Shown: one piece after another, positions 1-9,115 of the stretch
Layout: every line of letters starts with the position of its first letter
Numbering within the stretch: position 1 is the stretch's first letter
Assembly: GCA_002423285.1 (NCBI GenBank)
Contig: DIVF01000021.1
Location: 1-53,542, forward strand
Direction of reading: 5' to 3'
Source: Micavibrio sp. UBA6139
Lineage (GTDB): Bacteria > Pseudomonadota > Alphaproteobacteria > Micavibrionales > Micavibrionaceae
Length of the DNA stretch: 53,542 nucleotides
The notes under the pieces: generated by a model
The model's input: the letters and a program-made list of their open reading frames with translations, nothing else
Databases searched by the model: none
What the model was told of the DNA's origin: nothing
Made by a program: the position numbers and the translations under genes

Positions 1-1
1 A

Positions 2-583
2 TTGTTATTTGGAATGACTATAAATTCCAAATACCGCGATGAAGCCTATCAACAAATGGGTCAGGTCGATGGTTTACTGGCCCAAAATCATGAAGTTCTG
101 GAGAAAATGAGCAACCGCGTGGGCCGTTTGGATGTGCAATCACCTGTCAATGGCCTGGTCAAGGGGTTGACCGTCAATACCGTGGGCGGTGTTATTCAAC
201 CCGGTCAGGCCTTGATGGAAATTGTGCCGCTCGACAGCCAATTGGTGGTGGAGGTTCGTATTCCGCCGCAACATATCGGTCATTTGAAAGTCGGCATGCC
301 GGTTCAGGTAAAGGTCAGTACCTTTGATTTTTCCCGCTATGGCGCGATCACCGGCAAGTTGGAGTTTTTATCCCCGACAACTTTTATGGGCGAGCGTGGT
401 GAGCGTTTCTACCGTGGTCGTGTCCGTCTTGATAAAAACTATGTCGGCACCAATGAAGCACAAAACATCATCCTGCCGGGGATGACGGTGATGACCGATA
501 TTATCACCGGTGACAAGACCATCATGGCATATCTGTTAAAACCAATTCACAATTCCATCAAAACAGCGTTTACGGAGAGATAA
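2..583 (+). CDS. HlyD-family type I secretion membrane fusion protein (5' partial)
   Basis: This is the C-terminal part of a periplasmic adaptor that would link an inner-membrane ABC exporter to an outer-membrane TolC-like channel. The reading frame is open at the window edge, so the true start lies upstream. The visible 193 residues hold the end of the helical hairpin, then the lipoyl/barrel segment beginning near the SPVNGLVKGL motif. That segment runs through PGQALMEIVPLD and on to the beta-barrel with VGMPVQVKVSTFDF, which is typical of the HlyD/PrtE/LapC class. The ending LPGMTVMTDIITGDKTIMAYLLKP is the classic C-terminus of type I secretion adaptors. The next gene starts 2 bases after the stop, so the two are probably cotranscribed. 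The family call is secure; the exported substrate cannot be told. Confidence 0.9.
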   Translation: MLFGMTINSKYRDEAYQQMGQVDGLLAQNHEVLEKMSNRVGRLDVQSPVNGLVKGLTVNTVGGVIQPGQALMEIVPLDSQLVVEVRIPPQHIGHLKVGMPVQVKVSTFDFSRYGAITGKLEFLSPTTFMGERGERFYRGRVRLDKNYVGTNEAQNIILPGMTVMTDIITGDKTIMAYLLKPIHNSIKTAFTER

Positions 584-585
584 TC

Positions 586-1212
586 ATGAAATTAGGTGAC
601 CCCCAATTACTGAAATCGGTTCTGGAATCGCTGCCGCCGGATCAACAACAAATGCGCTATCAGGCGCAAGGACAGCCTGCACCGCAAGCCTACCCGCCAA
701 CCGACCGCATGACCCGGCATCAGGCTGCGCTGCAATTGTTGCAAAACGCGCAGTTCACCTTCAAAACCCTGCAAGAGGCCGAATGTCTGGCGTCATTACT
801 GGCCAATTGCTTCCCGGAACCTGACCGGGTTGTGAAGGGGCTGGCGGAATTGATGTTCAACGCAATCGAACATGGCAATCTGGGGATCGGATATCAGATG
901 AAGGCTGAACTGTGCAGCCAAGGCAGCTGGAGCACTGAAATTCAGCACCGCCTTGAAAACCCGGTCTTCAAATGCCGCAGCGCAGAAGCAACCTTGGCCA
1001 GAAAGGATGGCGGCGTTTACATCGTCGTATCTGATCAGGGGGATGGGTTCGATTGGAAAAATTATATGAAGATCGATCCTGCGCGGGCCGGTGAAATCCA
1101 TGGCCGTGGCATCGCCATGGCCAATTCGATCAGCTTTGACAAGCTGACCTATAACGAAAAGGGCAATAAGGCCGTGGCCTTTGTGGCGGACCAATCCTCC
1201 TTGAACTGGTAA
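586..1212 (+). CDS. ATP-binding anti-sigma/RsbW-type regulatory protein
   Basis: This 208-residue protein has a GHKL (HATPase_c_2) ATP-binding fold in its C-terminal two thirds. The N-box reads ELMFNAIEHGNLG (about residues 88-100), the G1 box reads DQGDGFDW (about 149-156), and a GRGIAMA segment follows. There is no dimerisation/phosphotransfer domain or membrane segment. It therefore resembles the serine-kinase/anti-sigma ATPases (RsbW/SpoIIAB type) and not a full sensor kinase. The first 60 residues are proline- and glutamine-rich and look disordered. A GGAGA ribosome site precedes the ATG by about 7 bases. Its position directly behind the type I secretion adaptor suggests coupling to secretion or a stress response, but no partner sigma factor or STAS protein is visible here. 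Confidence 0.8.
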   Translation: MKLGDPQLLKSVLESLPPDQQQMRYQAQGQPAPQAYPPTDRMTRHQAALQLLQNAQFTFKTLQEAECLASLLANCFPEPDRVVKGLAELMFNAIEHGNLGIGYQMKAELCSQGSWSTEIQHRLENPVFKCRSAEATLARKDGGVYIVVSDQGDGFDWKNYMKIDPARAGEIHGRGIAMANSISFDKLTYNEKGNKAVAFVADQSSLNW

Positions 1213-1286
1213 GGGGGAGGAAGTATTTAAAATCCTGTACGGAATTCGCTATAGTCTTATAGAGAATCGTTAAAGGATTTTGGAAA

Positions 1287-1502
1287 ATGCTGCATAAATC
1301 AAAAGAACATCTGGAGGGAGTCCGCGAAAGCTACCTTCGCCACATGGCATTTGCCCTGCGTGTTGCCGCGACATTGGTCACGGCGGCCGTGTTGTTGGTT
1401 TTGCATGCGCTCATCCCGGCCATCTTTCAGTGCAGCGCCAGCCAGCGCATTTTCAAACTGTCCGACGAAATTCGCGCCCGCCAGAAGTGTGACCATCGAT
1501 AA
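1287..1502 (+). CDS. DUF6356 family small membrane protein
   Basis: This is a 71-residue protein with one hydrophobic segment (about residues 20-44). It has the pattern of DUF6356 proteins: an ESYLRHMAFALR stretch before the membrane helix, then LHALIPAIFQCSAS and a conserved-looking tail. Members are short alphaproteobacterial proteins of unknown function. An AAAGGA ribosome site lies about 9 bases before the ATG. Its stop TAA shares one base with the ATG of the following flavoprotein (TAATG), so translation is probably coupled. The family assignment is from memory of the motif pattern. Confidence 0.75.
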   Translation: MLHKSKEHLEGVRESYLRHMAFALRVAATLVTAAVLLVLHALIPAIFQCSASQRIFKLSDEIRARQKCDHR

Positions 1503-2722
1503 TGAAAACTGTTGCGATTATCGGCGGCGGTTTTTCCGGCACGATGGTTTTGTATCATCTGATGATGGGGCATGACCTGTCACCGCTGCGCGTTTTGTTT
1601 TTTGACGATGCAAAACGCCATGCGCGCGGTGTGGCGTATTCAACACCTGTTGATGAACATCTCCTCAATGTGCCTGCGGGCGGCATGGCCGCAATCCCCG
1701 GCGATATGGCGCATTTTGTTGCGTGGCTGGATGGGCCGGTGGGGCGCGGTGAACCGGGTGTATTCTATCCACGTCGCCTTTATGGGCAATATATTCAACA
1801 TTTTTATGATGCCGCATTGGATCGGGCCAAAAAGAATAGCCATGATGTGCAAATCATCAATGAGCATGTTGGCGCGATTACAAAATCAGAATCCGGTGCC
1901 TTAAAAGTCGGCGAGCACAGCGTTGATGCCGTTGTTCTGGCCACAGGCGCAAGCCAGCCACGCTGGCCGGGTGCCAATCCGATGCCCAATGATGACCGTT
2001 TAATCTCAAACCCCTATGGCCCGACCTTCCCGGATGCATTAGAACGCATCAAGAATTTTGGCAGCGTTGCCATTTTGGGTACGGGGCTCAGCGGTGCCGA
2101 TGCGGTGATGTCGCTGCACCGTTCGGGTTACACAGGCAAGATCATTTGCGTATCCCGCCATAATAACTGGCCCGTCAAACATGGTTTGAAAAAACCGTGG
2201 GACTGGCGGCGGATTATTGACTCGCTGCGTCCGCATTCAAACAAGATCTGGCGCGGTATGCCGCCGCAACTGCGTGGTTTTTGTTTGCGCCATATTGGTT
2301 ACTGGAACGTGGTGCGCCACCGTATGCCGCGTCAATGTCATGCGGTTTTGCGTGATTTGAAAAAATCAGGACAGTTACAGATGGAACGCGGCGGGGTCCG
2401 CGATATTATCGCACAGGATCAAACCATTGATGTCGTTTTGGATACAAAAACGCTTCAGGTCGATGCCGTAATCAATTGCCTTGGTTTCATTGGGGCCGGG
2501 GTGATGGGCAATCCGCTGTATAAGGGTTTGAATGAGGCTGGAATGATCCGTGTTCAGGACGGCCTCTTGAATCCGGATGATTTTAAATTGTCGGATGAAT
2601 ACCCGATTTACGTTCTGGGCCCGCCATTATTCGGATTTTTAATTGAAACCTCGGCTGTGCCGGAATTGCGTGTACAGGCGAAAGCCGTGGCCGGAAAAAT
2701 CGCGACTCTATTGGCCGCTTAA
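1502..2722 (+). CDS. FAD/NAD(P)-binding oxidoreductase (NAD_binding_9-like)
   Basis: This 406-residue flavoprotein-like protein has an N-terminal dinucleotide-binding motif, IIGGGFSGTM (residues 6-15). It continues into the RGVAYSTPVDEHLLNVPAGGMAAIP block typical of the FAD-NAD(P)-binding (PF13454-type) family. A second Rossmann motif, AILGTGLSGADAV, begins near residue 190. A further NAD-binding-like CLGFIGAG segment lies in the C-terminal half. Proteins of this type are annotated only as FAD/NAD(P)-binding or hydroxyacylglutathione-hydrolase-associated proteins, and the substrate is unknown. The start overlaps the preceding stop by one base. The 3' end overlaps the convergent flavoprotein gene by 15 bases. 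Confidence 0.85.
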   Translation: MKTVAIIGGGFSGTMVLYHLMMGHDLSPLRVLFFDDAKRHARGVAYSTPVDEHLLNVPAGGMAAIPGDMAHFVAWLDGPVGRGEPGVFYPRRLYGQYIQHFYDAALDRAKKNSHDVQIINEHVGAITKSESGALKVGEHSVDAVVLATGASQPRWPGANPMPNDDRLISNPYGPTFPDALERIKNFGSVAILGTGLSGADAVMSLHRSGYTGKIICVSRHNNWPVKHGLKKPWDWRRIIDSLRPHSNKIWRGMPPQLRGFCLRHIGYWNVVRHRMPRQCHAVLRDLKKSGQLQMERGGVRDIIAQDQTIDVVLDTKTLQVDAVINCLGFIGAGVMGNPLYKGLNEAGMIRVQDGLLNPDDFKLSDEYPIYVLGPPLFGFLIETSAVPELRVQAKAVAGKIATLLAA

Positions 2723-3925
2723 CCAGCGTTCAACACCCTTTGCCGCCGCAATGCCCGTGGCAAAGGTTGCTTGCAGCAAATAACCACCTGTTGGCGCTTC
2801 CCAGTCGAGCATTTCCCCGGCAATAAAAACGCCCGGTTTCTGGCGCAGCATAAAATTACTATCAACCGCCCTCCATTCAACACCACCTGCACTGGAAATG
2901 GCGCGATCAATTGGGAAGGGGGCGGTGAGTGTGAGGGGCAAAGCCTTAATCATAGCCGCCAGAGCGCGCGGTGATTGATCGGGAATGTCTTTCCCCCCGG
3001 TGGCTTCACGCAGCAATCCAATCGCGACCGGAGATAACCCGCCTGATTTTTGTAAGTAAGTGGATAGCGATTGCCGTGCGCGGGGGGCCTGTAAACGCTC
3101 TGTCAGTGTTGCAATGCTAATGCCGGGGCGTAAATCCAATGTGATTGTTGCCGAACCATGGGCGGAAATATCTTCGCGAATGGCGGAAGACAGCGCATAG
3201 ATCCCTCCACCCTCAACACCGTTTGCGGTGATCATGATTTCGCTTTGAACCGTGATGCCAGCATGTGTGATTGTCACTGGTTTGACAGGGCTTCCGGCAA
3301 AACGCTCACTGAAAATGCCTGACCATGCGGTTATAAATCCGCAATTCGCCGGGCGTAGGGGGCTGATGCTTACCTTTTCTTGGGCCAGAACAGCAACCCA
3401 CGCACCATCCGACCCCAGCTTCGGCCACGATGCGCCGCCCAGTGCCAAAATGGTTGCATCGGCAGTAACGCTTTGGGCTTCACCCGCTGCATTTCTAAAT
3501 GCCAGCGATCCATCATCATTCCATCCGCGCCAATCATGCTGCATCATGAAACGAACGCCCGATTGTTCCATGCGGTCTTGCCATGCACGCAGCAGGGGGG
3601 ATGCCTTCAGGGCTTTGGGGAATACGCGTCCACTCGTCCCGGTGAAGGTTTCCTGTCCCAAGGCTTCGCACCAATTGCGTAAATCAGTTGGCGTAAAATC
3701 ACGGATCAGGGGTTCTAGATAATCTTTGGCTGCGCCGTAGCGCGTCAGGAATAATTCAAGGTCTTCGCTATGGGTAATATTCAACCCGCCGCGTCCCGCC
3801 ATCAGGAATTTGCGTCCCAGTGTCGGTTTTCGTTCATAAACGGTAACAGAATGGCCTGATTGAATAAGGGTTTCTGCGGCAATCAACCCGCCGGGGCCGC
3901 CACCAATGACAACGATATGCGCCAC
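2708..3925 (-). CDS. TIGR03862-type flavoprotein (HI0933/BaiN-like)
   Basis: This 405-residue flavoprotein belongs to the HI0933/BaiN-like oxidoreductases, in the subgroup known as TIGR03862. It opens with the FAD-binding GGGPGG motif (residues 7-12). The family signature KFLMAGRGGLNITHSED follows, and the C-terminus carries the family's GGVEWRAVD and AGEMLDWEAPTGGYLLQ blocks. The reaction is unknown. The start codon is GTG and overlaps the TAG stop of the upstream DUF502 gene (TAGTG). That supports this start and translational coupling. It converges on another flavoprotein gene with a 15-base overlap. Confidence 0.88.
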   Translation of the reverse strand: MAHIVVIGGGPGGLIAAETLIQSGHSVTVYERKPTLGRKFLMAGRGGLNITHSEDLELFLTRYGAAKDYLEPLIRDFTPTDLRNWCEALGQETFTGTSGRVFPKALKASPLLRAWQDRMEQSGVRFMMQHDWRGWNDDGSLAFRNAAGEAQSVTADATILALGGASWPKLGSDGAWVAVLAQEKVSISPLRPANCGFITAWSGIFSERFAGSPVKPVTITHAGITVQSEIMITANGVEGGGIYALSSAIREDISAHGSATITLDLRPGISIATLTERLQAPRARQSLSTYLQKSGGLSPVAIGLLREATGGKDIPDQSPRALAAMIKALPLTLTAPFPIDRAISSAGGVEWRAVDSNFMLRQKPGVFIAGEMLDWEAPTGGYLLQATFATGIAAAKGVERWLSGQ

Positions 3926-4605
3926 TATTTTTCCAAGGGCTTTATTGTTTCCACGCGGTCTGGTGGGGTTAAAATGCCACCGGAAACAATCATCTTAATC
4001 GCTTCCTCAACCGTCATGTTCAGTACCACCAAGTCTTTTTTCGGAATGAACAGCAAAAATCCGGATGTCGGATTTGGGGTTGTCGGAAAGAAGACGTTTA
4101 CAACAACATCATCGGTCAGGCGTTGAATTTCACCTTCTGACAATCCTGTCACGAAGCCCATGGCCCAGATTCCCTTGCGCGGGAATTCAAACATGACGGC
4201 TTCGCGGAATGCCTTTGATTGTGAACCCATAATGGTTTGGAAAACTTGTTTGGTCGCAGCGTAAATCGTGCGGATAATTGGCATTTTATCGAGGATATAT
4301 TCTGATATCTGGATAACCAACTGTCCGAGAATATTTTTGGCAAACCAGCCCATGACAATAAAAAATGAAATCGCAATCAAAAGCCCAAGGCCCGGTATCG
4401 CCGTTTGGCTGTAATACTCATTCGGAATGACGGATGATACTTTTGAATCGATAAAATTCAGCAAGCCCCATGTTAAATACAGGGTAATGCTGAGCGGTGC
4501 AGTCACAAGAACCCCTGCAAGGAAATAACCGCGCAGTTTTGCGAATACACTGATGTGGAATTTCATTTGTGCCTTATCGGCATCAGGGATGTCATTCATG
4601 GTCAT
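3925..4605 (-). CDS. DUF502 domain membrane protein
   Basis: This 226-residue integral membrane protein has two clear transmembrane helices: FLAGVLVTAPLSITLYLTWG and IPGLGLLIAISFFIVMGWF. The characteristic DUF502 soluble domain follows (MPIIRTIYAATKQVF, then FFPTTPNPTSGFLLF and a VEEAIKMIVSGG tail). The family's function is unknown. I chose the ATG at 4605 because a GAAGG ribosome site precedes it by about 4 bases. The longer frame would run into the tRNA gene. A start at 4599 is also possible. The gene is translationally coupled to the downstream flavoprotein. Confidence 0.85.
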   Translation of the reverse strand: MTMNDIPDADKAQMKFHISVFAKLRGYFLAGVLVTAPLSITLYLTWGLLNFIDSKVSSVIPNEYYSQTAIPGLGLLIAISFFIVMGWFAKNILGQLVIQISEYILDKMPIIRTIYAATKQVFQTIMGSQSKAFREAVMFEFPRKGIWAMGFVTGLSEGEIQRLTDDVVVNVFFPTTPNPTSGFLLFIPKKDLVVLNMTVEEAIKMIVSGGILTPPDRVETIKPLEK

Positions 4606-4621
4606 AAAACCTTCATGGCAG

Positions 4622-4711
4622 TGGCGGATGGGGTGAGATTCGAACTCACGGAGGGCTTGCACCCTCGTCGGTTTTCAAGACCGATGCATTCAACCGCTCT
4701 GCCACCCATCC
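4622..4711 (-). tRNA. tRNA-Ser (anticodon TGA)
   Basis: On the minus strand the sequence folds as a class II tRNA of 90 bases including an encoded CCA. The acceptor stem GGATGGG pairs with CCCATCC, followed by discriminator G and CCA. The anticodon arm CGGTC-TTGAAAA-CCG carries anticodon TGA, read as serine (UCA codons). A long variable arm, GAGGGTGCAAGCCCTC, is typical of tRNA-Ser. The T-arm GTGAG-TTCGAAT-CTCAC is perfect. It ends 16 bases before the DUF502 start, so both may share a transcript. Confidence 0.97.
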
Positions 4712-4824
4712 TTCGGGGTAGAAACTAGGACAAGTCATATTCCATGTCCAGTGTGAATATCGCACAGAAATCCGCCAGTTTTTGAAGGCTTTCATAAAAA
4801 ATGGGGTTTGAGCCATTAAGGACT

Positions 4825-4853
4825 TTGAACAGATTCGGGGATGGGGGTATAAT
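4825..4853 (+). promoter_or_regulatory. Sigma-70-type promoter for the hybrid kinase
   Basis: A TTGAAC -35 box (4825-4830) is separated by 17 bases from a perfect TATAAT -10 box (4848-4853). The expected start of transcription is about 4859-4861, on the initiation codon of the hybrid kinase at 4859. The mRNA would then have essentially no leader. A GGGGG run at 4843-4847 could act as a distant ribosome site only on a transcript beginning further upstream. Confidence 0.6.
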
Positions 4854-4858
4854 AATTT

Positions 4859-7800
4859 ATGTCATTATATCAAAGGCCTGTCCTTAATTTCCTCATTGCC
4901 ACCCTGGGTATTGTCATCACACTTTTTGGGTTGGTGGTCATTTTGGGCTGGATGGTTGAAAGCACCACCCTGGTCCGGGTTGAAGTTGCGTTCCCGGCCA
5001 TGCAGTTCAATACGGCGCTGTGTCTTGTTTTCAGTGGCATCTCAATTTTCTGCATCGACCGGGTCAATAAATGGCTGACGATTGTTCCCGCGATTGTGGT
5101 CGTGGTGATCGCGGGCCTGACCAGCCTTGAATACCTTTTGGATGTCGATTTGAAGATCGATACGCTGTTCATTCAACCCTTCACCTATGATCAAAAAACC
5201 ACTCATATCGGACGCATGGCGCAAAATGCAGCGTTCTCCCTTTGGCTGGCTGGGTTGGCGCTTGTTTATTTTGGTTTTGCACGAAAGACAGAAGCTTTCT
5301 TTGCCATTCCCGTTGCGCTGATCGGCAGCTTTATCGTGTCCATCGGTGCGGTTGAATTTATCGGGCATATCAGCCATTTGAAAATTGCCGCGTTTTGGGG
5401 CACATCAACACAGATGGCCATTCACACGGGGTTGTGTTTGATCCTGACCGGGGTGGCGCTTGTTCTGGCGACGTGGCGCGATTCAAAGACATTACCAAAA
5501 TGGATGCCTGTGCCGGTCTTTCTTGCCTTGGCGATGGTTGCCTTCACGTTGTGGCAGGCCGTTTTGGCGTATCAGAGTTTTCAGGTGCAGTCCCTGATCG
5601 AAAGCAAAGTGAAGTTGGTCGAGCAGGTCGTCACCCAATATATGAACGACATTTATTTGGCACTTGACCGCATAGACCAGCGTTGGGAGGCGCAAGGCGG
5701 AACGCCTAAGGACGTCTGGATGGCGGATGCGGCAAACTATCTGGAAGGTTTCCCGACTTTGGGTGGCCTTGCGATTAGTGATAATAGTTCGCGTATTAAA
5801 TGGATCGCGCCACCATCAAGTGAAGAAAAAAGTCTGGGGTTTAATCTTGAATCTGAACCCCGCCGTACCGCTGCCATTCAAAGGGCGAAGCAAACCCGCA
5901 AGCCCCAGGAAACCGGTATTTTGGAACTGATTACCGGCGGGCAGGGATTCCTATACGTTTCACCCCTTTATGTTGATGGTGTTTTTCAGGGGTTATTGAC
6001 CGCCGGGTTTGAAGTTCACACTTTGCTGAATTACCTTTTGCAAAAAAATACCCTGAACGATTTTTATATTACGGTGTATGAGGGCGAAACCCCGATTTAT
6101 ACAAATATTTCCAATGGCTATAGCACCAACCCGGAATACACGAAATCTGGTTTGATTGAAATTCGCAGTAAGCAATGGATTTTCTCAATCAGCCCTAAGG
6201 CCAGCTTCCTGCTGGATCAACGCTCTGACCTGTCACTGATCATTCTGATTTCAGGGCTGCTCACAGCATTCCTGTTCGCCTATACAACGCATCTGGTCAT
6301 TAAGACACGTATTTTTGCCGATTCATTGCAACGGTCGCGTTCTCAATTACAGCTATTTGTGAAGCACGCGCCCGTGGCGATTGCCATGTATGACCGTAAC
6401 ATCAATTTTGTGGCGGTCAGCGATCGTTGGCTGAAAGAAAACGGTATGCAAGGGCGCGATGTTATTGGCCGCAACCACTACGATGTTTTGCCAAAATCAC
6501 CGAAATACTGGAAGGAAGTTAATGACCGCTGTTTAAAAGGCGCCATTGAAAACAGCGAAGAAGAAAAATTCGTTCGCAGCGATGGTGAAGTCATCTGGGT
6601 TCGCTGGGAAGCGCGTCCTTGGTATGACCTTGATGCCAGCATCGGCGGTATCATGGTGTTCTCTGAACAGATTACCGCGCGCAAAAACGCGGAAGACCGC
6701 CTGAAAAAGCAGCAAAAATTCCTGGAGCTTGTTTTCGAAGCCTCTCGTGACGGTGTAACTGACATTGATTTGGAAACAAAGAAAGTTTGGTTCTCACCCC
6801 GTTGGAAAAGCATGCTGGGTTATGATGACAATGAAATTCCGAACACCCTTGAAGGGTGGGAGCGTCTGGTGAACCCGTCTGACCGGGATAAAGCCCTGCA
6901 AATGTTAGAAGATTACGCGACAGGTAAGATTGCGGAATACAACATTATTCAGCGTTACCTCCACAAGGATGGCAGCACACGCTATATCATGACCCGCGCC
7001 ATTCAAGACCGCGATGAACATGGCAAAGTGGTCAGGACCGTTGCTGCCCACACCGATATTACCGAATTGAAAGAAGCACAAGAAAAGGCCGAAGAGGCCA
7101 CGCGCATGAAATCGGAATTCCTGGCCAATATGAGCCATGAAATCCGCACCCCCATGAACGGCATTATCGGTATGTCGCATTTGTTGCTGGAAACCAATCT
7201 GGATGGGCGTCAACGCCATTTCGCCGAAACGGTCTGCCATTCTGCTGACGCGTTGTTGCAGATTATCAACGACATTTTGGACTTTTCAAAAATCGAAGCT
7301 GGAAAAATGGAGCTGGAATTTATTCCGTTTGATTTCCAGATGCTGTGCGAAGAAATGTCAGAATTGATGTCAGTCAAAGCGCGGGAAAAGGGCATTGAGT
7401 TCCTGCTGCGTTATGACCCGGCGGCACCACGCCGTTTTATTGGTGACCCGGGGCGTATTCGTCAGGTGCTGTTTAATTTAACCGGCAATGCCATTAAATT
7501 CACTGAACGTGGCCATGTTTTGATCGATATTGGCCTGAAATCATCTGGCAAAAAAGAATCCCTCTTTGAAGTGAAAATCAGCGATACAGGGATCGGTATT
7601 ACCAGAGATCAAACAGCCAAGATTTTTGGCAAATTCGATCAGGCCGATAGCTCAACCACCCGCAAATATGGTGGCACAGGTTTGGGTTTAGCGATTTCGC
7701 GGCAATTGGTTGAGGCCATGGGCGGAACGATTGAATTCTCCAGCAAAAATGCACAGGATTATCTCGGGGCAGATGAGCAAGTCGGTTCTGTCTTCTGGTT

Positions 7801-9115
7801 TACATTGCGGCTTGTCCATTCAGACAATGACCAGGCACCAATTTTACCGGGACGGCCTGATTATTTACAAGATTTGCGTGTTTTGATTGTCGATGACAGC
7901 AAAATCGCCAGTGACATTACCTATGAACAACTTGTCACCGCCGGAATGCGGGCGCAGATTTCGGCTGATCCGCGTCAGGCGATCAATATTTTGAAAGATG
8001 CCGGAAAAACAGCTGACCCATTCCATTTTGCCATTATCGATTATCAGATGCCGGGCATGACCGGACTGGAAATGATGCGCATTTTGCGCAGCGACCCGAA
8101 TTTACAAGATTTGCAGACAGTTTTATCGACGTCTCAGCCCCAATCGGGTGATTCAATGAAGGCCCGTGATTGCGGGTTTGGTGGCTATCTGACCAAACCG
8201 ATGCACCCAACGGAGCTGACGGCCATTTTAAGTATATTGGTTGAGGGAAAAACAATCGGGCGCGACATGCCGCTGGTCACGCGCTACACGATCAGTGAAA
8301 GCAGTCAGGTGGTTGGCAATACAACAACGCGTCCTGTGTTTGGCAATGTTAAAACGCTGCTGGCGGAAGATAATATCGTCAATCAGGATGTTATGACGTC
8401 TATCCTTGAGCATTTTGGCATTGTTCCTGTCATTGCCGAAAACGGCAGGGTCGCCTTGGACATGATGAAGAACAATCAATATGACATCGTCTTCATGGAT
8501 TGCCAGATGCCGGAAATGGATGGGTTTGCGGCCACGCAAAACATCCGTGATTACGAACAGGAAAACCAGCATAAGGAATGCATCATTATTGCCCTGACGG
8601 CAAACGCCATGCAGGGTGACCGCGAAAAATGCCTGGCCACTGGCATGAATGATTATTTGAGTAAACCAATTAAAGAAAAGCCATTGGAGTTAATCCTGCG
8701 CCGCTGGTTATCGGGGAAAATAGTGACAGAACAAGAACGCACCAACCATGATGCCCATAGCAATGGCACCGCACAAAACGGGATTGACGTTATCGATGAA
8801 ACAATCATTGATAATCTGCGCCAGTTAACCGGGGATAAATTCAAATCCCTGATTAGCGTCTTCCTGAGCAACGGCAATGAATTGATGGAATCTTTAGCCA
8901 GCGGTGTTCGCAACAGCGATGCCGGTGAGATTGCCCGTGCGGCCCACGCGTTCCGCGCAACCTCTGGTCAGATTGGTGCAAAAGCGGTTCAGTTTTATGT
9001 CAGCGCGATGGAAGAAGAATCCAAATCCGGTGATCTGGCCGCCGCAGCCGCCACCTATGACATTATCCGCAGTGAATGGGACAAGGTTTTAAGCCGCCTT
9101 GAGGGGCTGGAATAA
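4859..9115 (+). CDS. Hybrid sensor histidine kinase (7TM-CHASE-PAS-PAS-HK-REC-REC-HPt)
   Basis: This is a large membrane phosphorelay kinase of 1418 residues. About seven hydrophobic segments fill residues 8-237. A CHASE-like extracytoplasmic sensor covers about 240-457 and a final membrane helix about 459-481. Two PAS domains follow (about 495-610 and 615-745). The dimerisation domain has the motif SHEIRTPMNG with phosphoacceptor His760. The ATPase domain holds GNAIKFTERG (about 874), DTGIGI and GGTGLGLAIS. Two receivers follow, with acceptors Asp1061 and Asp1214, and then a C-terminal HPt domain with AHAFRATSG (His1363). All relay residues are present, so the protein could pass phosphate to a separate response regulator. 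The stop abuts the stop of the opposing HPt-REC-REC gene. The signal is unknown. Confidence 0.93.
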   Translation: MSLYQRPVLNFLIATLGIVITLFGLVVILGWMVESTTLVRVEVAFPAMQFNTALCLVFSGISIFCIDRVNKWLTIVPAIVVVVIAGLTSLEYLLDVDLKIDTLFIQPFTYDQKTTHIGRMAQNAAFSLWLAGLALVYFGFARKTEAFFAIPVALIGSFIVSIGAVEFIGHISHLKIAAFWGTSTQMAIHTGLCLILTGVALVLATWRDSKTLPKWMPVPVFLALAMVAFTLWQAVLAYQSFQVQSLIESKVKLVEQVVTQYMNDIYLALDRIDQRWEAQGGTPKDVWMADAANYLEGFPTLGGLAISDNSSRIKWIAPPSSEEKSLGFNLESEPRRTAAIQRAKQTRKPQETGILELITGGQGFLYVSPLYVDGVFQGLLTAGFEVHTLLNYLLQKNTLNDFYITVYEGETPIYTNISNGYSTNPEYTKSGLIEIRSKQWIFSISPKASFLLDQRSDLSLIILISGLLTAFLFAYTTHLVIKTRIFADSLQRSRSQLQLFVKHAPVAIAMYDRNINFVAVSDRWLKENGMQGRDVIGRNHYDVLPKSPKYWKEVNDRCLKGAIENSEEEKFVRSDGEVIWVRWEARPWYDLDASIGGIMVFSEQITARKNAEDRLKKQQKFLELVFEASRDGVTDIDLETKKVWFSPRWKSMLGYDDNEIPNTLEGWERLVNPSDRDKALQMLEDYATGKIAEYNIIQRYLHKDGSTRYIMTRAIQDRDEHGKVVRTVAAHTDITELKEAQEKAEEATRMKSEFLANMSHEIRTPMNGIIGMSHLLLETNLDGRQRHFAETVCHSADALLQIINDILDFSKIEAGKMELEFIPFDFQMLCEEMSELMSVKAREKGIEFLLRYDPAAPRRFIGDPGRIRQVLFNLTGNAIKFTERGHVLIDIGLKSSGKKESLFEVKISDTGIGITRDQTAKIFGKFDQADSSTTRKYGGTGLGLAISRQLVEAMGGTIEFSSKNAQDYLGADEQVGSVFWFTLRLVHSDNDQAPILPGRPDYLQDLRVLIVDDSKIASDITYEQLVTAGMRAQISADPRQAINILKDAGKTADPFHFAIIDYQMPGMTGLEMMRILRSDPNLQDLQTVLSTSQPQSGDSMKARDCGFGGYLTKPMHPTELTAILSILVEGKTIGRDMPLVTRYTISESSQVVGNTTTRPVFGNVKTLLAEDNIVNQDVMTSILEHFGIVPVIAENGRVALDMMKNNQYDIVFMDCQMPEMDGFAATQNIRDYEQENQHKECIIIALTANAMQGDREKCLATGMNDYLSKPIKEKPLELILRRWLSGKIVTEQERTNHDAHSNGTAQNGIDVIDETIIDNLRQLTGDKFKSLISVFLSNGNELMESLASGVRNSDAGEIARAAHAFRATSGQIGAKAVQFYVSAMEEESKSGDLAAAAATYDIIRSEWDKVLSRLEGLE

